Positions 58,731-64,000 of a stretch of DNA of 64,000 nucleotides are shown here, in pieces. Source of the stretch: Moniliella sp. 'wahieum'. Taxonomy: Eukaryota; Basidiomycota; Moniliellomycetes; Moniliellales; Moniliellaceae. The number at the start of each line of letters is the position of its first letter. Position 1 is the stretch's first letter. The stretch is from NCBI GenBank assembly GCA_003971905.1, contig RSEE01000052.1:372001-436000 (forward strand). Direction: 5' to 3'. The notes beneath the pieces were generated by a model, which saw nothing but the letters and a program-made list of their open reading frames with translations, had not been told where the DNA came from and ran no database searches. The position numbers were made by a program, and so were the translations under genes.

Positions 58731-61304
58731 TCAGCCGAGCGACCGACTTGCGTTCGGTGATGCGGCGCGCTTACGTTCGGGCGAGGCGGCGCGCGCCGCC
58801 GCATTGCGCGGAGGCGGATTGGCAAACACGGTCGCGCCGCGCGCCTTGGGCGCCGTCCGGCGTCTGGTCGACGCAAGCGGCGGTAAATCCTCTTTGCCCA
58901 GACTGAGCGGACGAGACTTGGGGGGACTAGCGGGGGGCCTGCTCGGGCTCGGGGCACGACTGGGGAAGGCCTTGAGTTGAGGCGCGACGAGCGGGCTGAG
59001 ACTGCGCCGCGTAGGCGAAGGCGATTGCCTCGGCCGCGGCACCTGCAGCCCTGCAGTGACCAACGACGGGGTGGAGGGGACGTGCGCAAGCGGCGGCACG
59101 GGCGGCACGGGCGGGACCGAGGCCGGGGCCAGACGCCGAGTGACGACATTCTTCGTCGGAGACAGGTCAAGCGGGCGCGACGAGAGTACAGGACGAAGAT
59201 CGTGCTGCTTGTTGGGGGTCAGAGAGCCTTGTCTTTCCCGCTGAGCAGGGCTGGGACTGGCGATCGCACGGCGCGGATCCGTGACTACCCTGCGTTGGCG
59301 TGGGCTGGGAGTGGCATACGACGCGTTCCGTTGCGCCGATACGAACGACACCCGTCGTCCTCGCCGCATCTCGGACACGGAGCGCTTGGAGACGGACAGT
59401 CTGCGATGAGTGGATTTCGTCCGTCCCGTTCCACTTGCCATGCTCATACCCGGGGAGAGGGGGACATCCAGACGCGTCGTCGGTCGAGCTGGCTCCCGTG
59501 CTGGGGGGCGCGAGCAGAAGGCTCGTGGCTCCCCCGACGATGGTTTTGAGAACAAGAACAAGAGTATCGTACTGCTGCTGAATCCGTATGGCCTTGGTCT
59601 CCGCCTGGAGCTTGCACTCAAACCGGCTAACGCGGAACGGGCGCTGTCGTCAAGGTTGGGATTGCGCAGAGGGGTGGAGAGGGCGGTGCTAAAGGTCTTG
59701 TGTGCTGCGTCGAGCGCACGAGACGAAGCGAGCAGGTCGCGGCCTTGCATCTTGCTCTCCTGCAGAGCGAGAGCTTCTTGTAACCCCCGGTGCGCTGGGT
59801 GGGAGACGAGCTTGGAACGGATCACCTCGGCTTGGATATGAGCCGCGTGGAGGTGAACTTGCAGCGGTGCATTTGCCTCGACCGACGCGCGGTAGATGGC
59901 AGCGGCGCTGATCATCTCCTCCTGCCCTGCCTTGAGAAGGGTAGCCAGTTCCTGCTTCTTCCTCTCGTCAACGTCCGATGAGAGGGTTTTGCCCTGCTCG
60001 AGAAGACTCTTGAGACGCGCATTCTGTTCCTGTAGCTCCAGAATCGCCTTGGCATACGACTCGACATGCCGATCCACATTGATCAAGTTCTGGCTCACCT
60101 TGGTCCGGATTGACTTGGCCGAGGCGGCGTATTTGAGCGTCTTGTGCGTCTCTTCAAAGTGCTCCGAAGATGGCGACACACACAATCATCACCGTGCGAC
60201 AGTTGCCGCCCAACGAAAACTTGAGCAGCCGGGTCAACTTCGAGTCGCGATAGGCACATGTTTGTGGCCCCCGCGGCAGAGAGCGTTGATGCAGTTGGCC
60301 AAAGCAAGAAGAGAACGGTTGATATTGGCTCCTTCCATCATGCGTTGTCCACGGTTCCGTGTCGCGGAAGCGCGTTCGGACCCAGCAAGGTCGATGATGT
60401 TGAGGCTAGCCGAGGTACACTCCTCACTCAACCCCATGTCCTTGGGGCGCTGCGTCAGGTTCACCTGCAACACGGCATGCGAGCGGGAGGAGACTGCGTT
60501 GGCCTCGGTGGGGCTCATGGTGCGACGACGATTGCCTTCGGTAATGAGCTCCAGCACTTCTTTCGGTGAGCTTGGCGTGTGTTCACTGAGGCCTACCACA
60601 CTGATCTTGGTTCCACGACCGCACGCTGAGTCGCGCAAAGGCAGGCCTTGCCCGGGGGGGGTAGGCGTGGAGGAGAGCAAATCACGAATCTGCTCATTGT
60701 AGATCTCCAAATACGAGAGCTTGATCGTCACATCCTTCTCGTCCGCAACATCTTGCGCGCGCTGGAACAAATCCGACATGGTTTGGAAGATGATGCCCGG
60801 GTCGGTGGGTGTTCCCGAGATGGTGTGGGTCTTGCCACAGCCGGTAGCCTGCTCGTTCGTGTCAGCCAACTGGGGGATCATCGATCAAGCCGGAAGCGAA
60901 ACAATCCATACGTACACCATAGGCAAAGACAGTAGCGTTAAACCCATTGAGGACACCGTCCAGCATGGGCTGGACCGTGCCAGCATACACCTCCTGCTGG
61001 GTAGCCTGCTCGGGGAAGACATGGTCAAAGGCGTAGCGGGCGTCTTTGTTGGGGCGGGCGCCATGGCAGAAAGCAGGATTGGCTTGGCGGAGGCGCTTGA
61101 GCGCCTCGCGGTCGGGAGGATCAAAGACCAGGACGCGCTCACTGACCACACTGACAATCGAGCGCAACTTTTTGCCGCGCGGTTCGGGGGGCGGACAAAG
61201 CCGCCGTCGCCAAGGAAGGGGTCGTCGTCGTCAGGAAGCAGGTGCGGGAGCTCCTTGGCGTTGAAGGGACGCACGCGGACGGCAACCGAGATGCTGGACT
61301 CCAT
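58731..61304 (-). CDS. Kinesin-8 family motor (Kip3-like)
   Basis: A microtubule plus-end motor that shortens spindle and cytoplasmic microtubules. The N-terminal motor starts [18 protein letters not shown]. Its P-loop [18 protein letters not shown] is the form typical of kinesin-8 and is split by an intron (60849-60915) just after AYG. Switch I is [13 protein letters not shown], switch II is DLAGSERA, followed by [16 protein letters not shown]. The neck and coiled coil ([19 protein letters not shown]) come next. The tail is basic, Pro/Ser-rich and low in conservation. Length is about 830 residues. One-base losses in the frame lie near 61180 and 60249. The shared 40 bp of promoter space with other genes is nil; the next gene is 420 bp away. 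Confidence 0.92.
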
Positions 61305-61729
61305 GGTGGGTCATGCGCAGCCGCCGCTGGGGGAGGGAGGTGGTTAAGGCAGAGGTGGGTTGGCAGAGGCAGCAGCGGCTGGCGGCTGCAGCCCTAATAA
61401 CGGCATGGCAGGTAGATGTTCAGACGACAATGACCTAATGGGGCGGTGAAATGTTCAACACGCCCCTCGCTCTCCAGACGGATGGTGGATGATCGATGCG
61501 TCGCTCACCGGTGATCCGCGTGTGGCCGCAGCCGCATAACCACGCCGCTTGGAATGGAGATGTCCCACATTTTGGTGCTGGCCCGCGGCTCTTGCTATGT
61601 CTGCCTGCCCTGCGTGTGCCACCCCCACCTATCCGCCCCTACGCAGCGAAACCCCCCATCACCACCACCACCAGCAGAAGCATGCACAATAGTTACGAGA
61701 GCGGATGACAGGGAAGAGACACGTTTTTT
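61305..61729. other. Interval between kinesin-8 and PKA-R genes
   Basis: This holds the kinesin promoter and the PKA-R 3' end. No gene or strong repeat is seen. Confidence 0.55.
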
Positions 61730-63280
61730 TTAGTTAGGCAAAGGGGCTGCTGTCAGCCAGGTACCCGTTGCTGTCAATGTGGGCGCGCCTGGCGTGGGCA
61801 GATCGTCCGGCCCCAAGTCCTGGTCAGGCGCATACACCACCGGCGGCGAAGGGCTGACACGGCCATAGCGTTCTTTCGCGTTGCGCGACATGATTCCCGT
61901 TAAAGGACCGAGCAGACGAGTGAACTGCTTCTCGCTCAACTTGGCCACCTTGAGCCCTTCAGGAGAGATACCCACTGAGGCTGCACGCGGTGTGTTGTAC
62001 AGCAGTGCCAGCTCTCCAAAGTAATCCCCCCTTCCTAGGCGAGAGACAGTCACCTCATCCTCCGCAACCTCAGGGAAAGGCGGGTGGGGCTCCGTTGGGG
62101 TGCCCACCGCGCTCGTCTTGCGCTTGCGCACCTCAGCCTGGCCTTGGATGATGATGAAGAATTCCCGCCCCTTTTCGCCTTGTTTGACCGGCCGGTCATG
62201 CACCGAGTACGAAGCAATTTGAAGCGAGTCTGCAAGTTTGGCCCGTTCCTCGCTGCGCATTTGCTCAAAAAGTGGGACTTCCTTGAGGAACATGTCAAAC
62301 AGCTGCCGCTTCCGCAGCGCCGAGTCGAGCAAAATGGTACGGAAAGTGACCCGATCCACTGCCCATAGTGTGCAAGGGGAAGTGGAAATGACGGAGGCGG
62401 CTCGCGGCTGCGCGTACATCAATGCCAGTTCGCCAAACGAGTCTCCCGCACCATAGGACAAAACCTTTTCCCCGAAATCCGTCGAGGACACTTTACTATT
62501 CCCTGTGCCGTTCTCCAAGTCCACCGACCCAGCCGAGCTGATGCTGCTGCCTTCCTCCACTGGTGGGCGCTTGAACGCCTCGAGGGTGCCTGTGCCCACA
62601 ATGTAAAAGTAGTCTCCCTCTTGCCCTTGTTCGATGACAGGCTTGTTGGCAGGCACTTTCACTTCCTTCATGGCGAGAAGGACAGCATGGTACTGTTCCT
62701 CATCAAGATTGTTAAAAGGAAATGGTTCTGGACAGCCTCACGCAAGCGGGCCATCTGTTCCTCCGTCTTGTGGATCTGCGGCACCTCCGGCGCAGTCGCA
62801 TTGACCGGCAGCGACTCGGCCGAGACCGAAGTGCGCCGGCGCAGGTCCAGGAAGGCCGGGGTCAATTGGGGCAAGTGGTGCTCGGGCTCGTCGTCGGTAG
62901 ACTCGGTGCTCGCATTGCTATCCCAAGAGTTGCGGAAGGTGACGCCACCGGGGTGTGGACGCTGGGCGCGGGTGCGGGGGGAAAGGCGCGGCCGATCCAA
63001 ACACATTTTGAGAGGGAAAGAGGGAGGTGGAGGTAGGCGATCGGGAGCGAGGGGGCGCAGCGGCAGGGACAGGGGGAGGGGCAGCAGGAGTGGCAGTCGC
63101 AATGGACGCGGCCGAAGCGCGGGCGAGGGGCGGAGCGGTTCTGCAGAAGAAGAAGGCGCTCGCGCTCCAGACGATGGTTGAACCAGTTGGCGCAGAACTG
63201 AAGCACGTCGCCGGCCGGGCGCGGGCCACGTCGCGGTTGAGCTCGTTGAGGATCTGGACAAACTCGTTGGGCACGGCCAT
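61730..63280 (-). CDS. BCY1: cAMP-dependent protein kinase regulatory subunit
   Basis: It holds the PKA catalytic subunit inactive until cAMP binds. The N-terminal dimerisation/docking region is FVQILNELNRDVARARPA then DVLQFCANWFNHRLERER, like RII-type subunits. The inhibitory site is RRRTSVSAESL, with a phosphorylatable Ser as in yeast Bcy1. Two cyclic-nucleotide domains follow, with phosphate-binding cassettes FGELALMYAQPRAASV (site A) and FGELALLYNTPRAASV (site B). Both contain the cAMP-binding Glu and Arg. Slips of one base lie near 63215 and 62715. Start 63280 (MAVPNEFV) is well placed directly before the docking helix. The linker between docking region and inhibitory site is Pro/Arg-rich and frame-uncertain. 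Confidence 0.95.
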
Positions 63281-64000
63281 GGCGAGGCAGTGGTGGGGGC
63301 AGGCGCGCGAGCTGGGCCGGGGAGGATGACGCGAGGGCAGGCGCGGATGACGGCGGCGGGCACGAGCTCGGGCTCGGGCTCGAGCGCAACCCTCTGCTCC
63401 GCAGCGCTCCCAACTTGGCCCTGCGCGCAGAACACCGCCCCCGTGCCCCAGCCTCCCCACACCGCGTGGGGGCAGTGTTGCGCACCGACCGCGCCAGGCG
63501 TGCCCAGCAGCGCGGGGGGCCAGTGTAGCCCTGCAGTAGGGTTGTCCGTGCGGCTTGCCGTATGCCACGTGTAGCCTTGCACATCACACGTCACACATGC
63601 ATCACGCCACGCATATCACACGCCCCATGGGACCGTCGCCCAGCCGCTGCAGCATGGTCACGTGGCCAGACAGCATGGCGGATGCCAAGCTCTGCGGCAC
63701 CCAACCATGGACCGTCAGGCGTCAGGTGACGCCTCAGGCCCATCAGGTGTATCAGGATGCCTCAGGGATGCCTCAGACCATCAGGGGGGCGCGACAAGGA
63801 AGTGCCACCATCGCCTCCCCCTCGCCGTTAGCGTGCCCTTGTTGAGCCACCGGGTGGCTCGTGTGTTTGACCATTGAAGGTCACTTCGGTCCCTCTCTTT
63901 ATTAGGCCTCAGGCCTCAGGCCGCAAACCGCTTACGGTTCCCTTTTGTTTCTCTCTCGCTTCTGGTCCTCTTCGTTCCGCAGCATAGCCCCTGGTGGAGA
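63281..64000. other. Right-edge interval, PKA-R promoter side
   Basis: No gene. Repeated CATCAGG/GCCTCAGG words fill 63712-63785, and an AGGCCT heptad array sits at 63903-63923. Confidence 0.55.
63903..63923. repeat. Heptad palindrome array, AGGCCT+C
   Basis: AGGCCTC repeated with a 7-bp period. Kindred AGGCCT motifs lie near 155-176, 6300-6330, 25681 and 58240-58268. Confidence 0.75.

Noticed and set aside
1-64000. Broken reading frames taken as pseudogenes
   Set aside because: The lesions are nearly all single-base losses beside identical bases, in essential genes whose protein sequence is otherwise intact, which fits assembly error better.
1-64000. CRISPR arrays, viral or retrotransposon remains
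   Set aside because: No spaced direct repeats of the right size, and no reverse transcriptase, integrase, capsid or LTR-like sequence, were seen.

Overview
The window is nuclear DNA from a fungus. The evidence is short GT-AG introns (about 50-120 bp), an intron-bearing tRNA-Ser(CGA), a Zn2Cys6 regulator, a beta-1,3-glucan synthase, a secreted S53 peptidase, an Opy2-like sensor and an arginine-attenuator uORF on the CPA1 gene. These together point to Dikarya. The GC-rich coding regions and a SUMO gene cut into 14-19 nt microexons suggest an intron-rich basidiomycete rather than an ascomycete, but I cannot fix the species.

Layout, left to right: sedolisin (+, 2.2-4.3 kb); a 3.7 kb repeat-rich gene-free stretch; Zn2Cys6 factor (+, 8.0-12.2 kb); tRNA-Ser(CGA); F-box protein (+); mitochondrial carrier (-); Pps1-type dual-specificity phosphatase (+); ribosomal protein S19 (-) and eIF2-alpha (+) as a divergent pair; SUMO, cornichon and a Cdc15/Imp2-type F-BAR-SH3 protein (all +); SET-domain protein (-); a doubtful zinc-finger gene (+); CPA1 with its leader uORF, MEMO1 and an Opy2-like protein (all -); FKS1-type glucan synthase (+, 41.7-47.2 kb); glucose-6-phosphate dehydrogenase, a RING ubiquitin ligase and an unknown secretory protein (all -); an STN1-like telomere protein (+); kinesin-8 and the protein kinase A regulatory subunit (both -). 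These are mostly single-copy housekeeping genes with no operon-like or metabolic cluster logic. Loose themes are cell wall and cell cortex (FKS1, F-BAR, Opy2), translation (S19, eIF2-alpha, tRNA) and signalling (PKA-R, Pps1).

Two properties run through the whole window. First, almost every conserved gene has its reading frame broken by single-base slips, nearly all of them loss of one base beside an identical base. The proteins on either side stay well conserved, so this looks like consensus error in the assembly rather than decay. CDS features below are therefore given as spans, with exons where I could resolve them. Second, the intergenic DNA is littered with short arrays in which a palindromic hexamer plus one spacer base is repeated with a 7-bp period. 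Many different hexamers are used (AAGCTT, ACTAGT, ACCGGT, ACGCGT, AGGCCT, ATGCAT, AGTACT). I know of no description of this pattern and regard it, with the overlapping arginine-attenuator uORF, as the most interesting content here.
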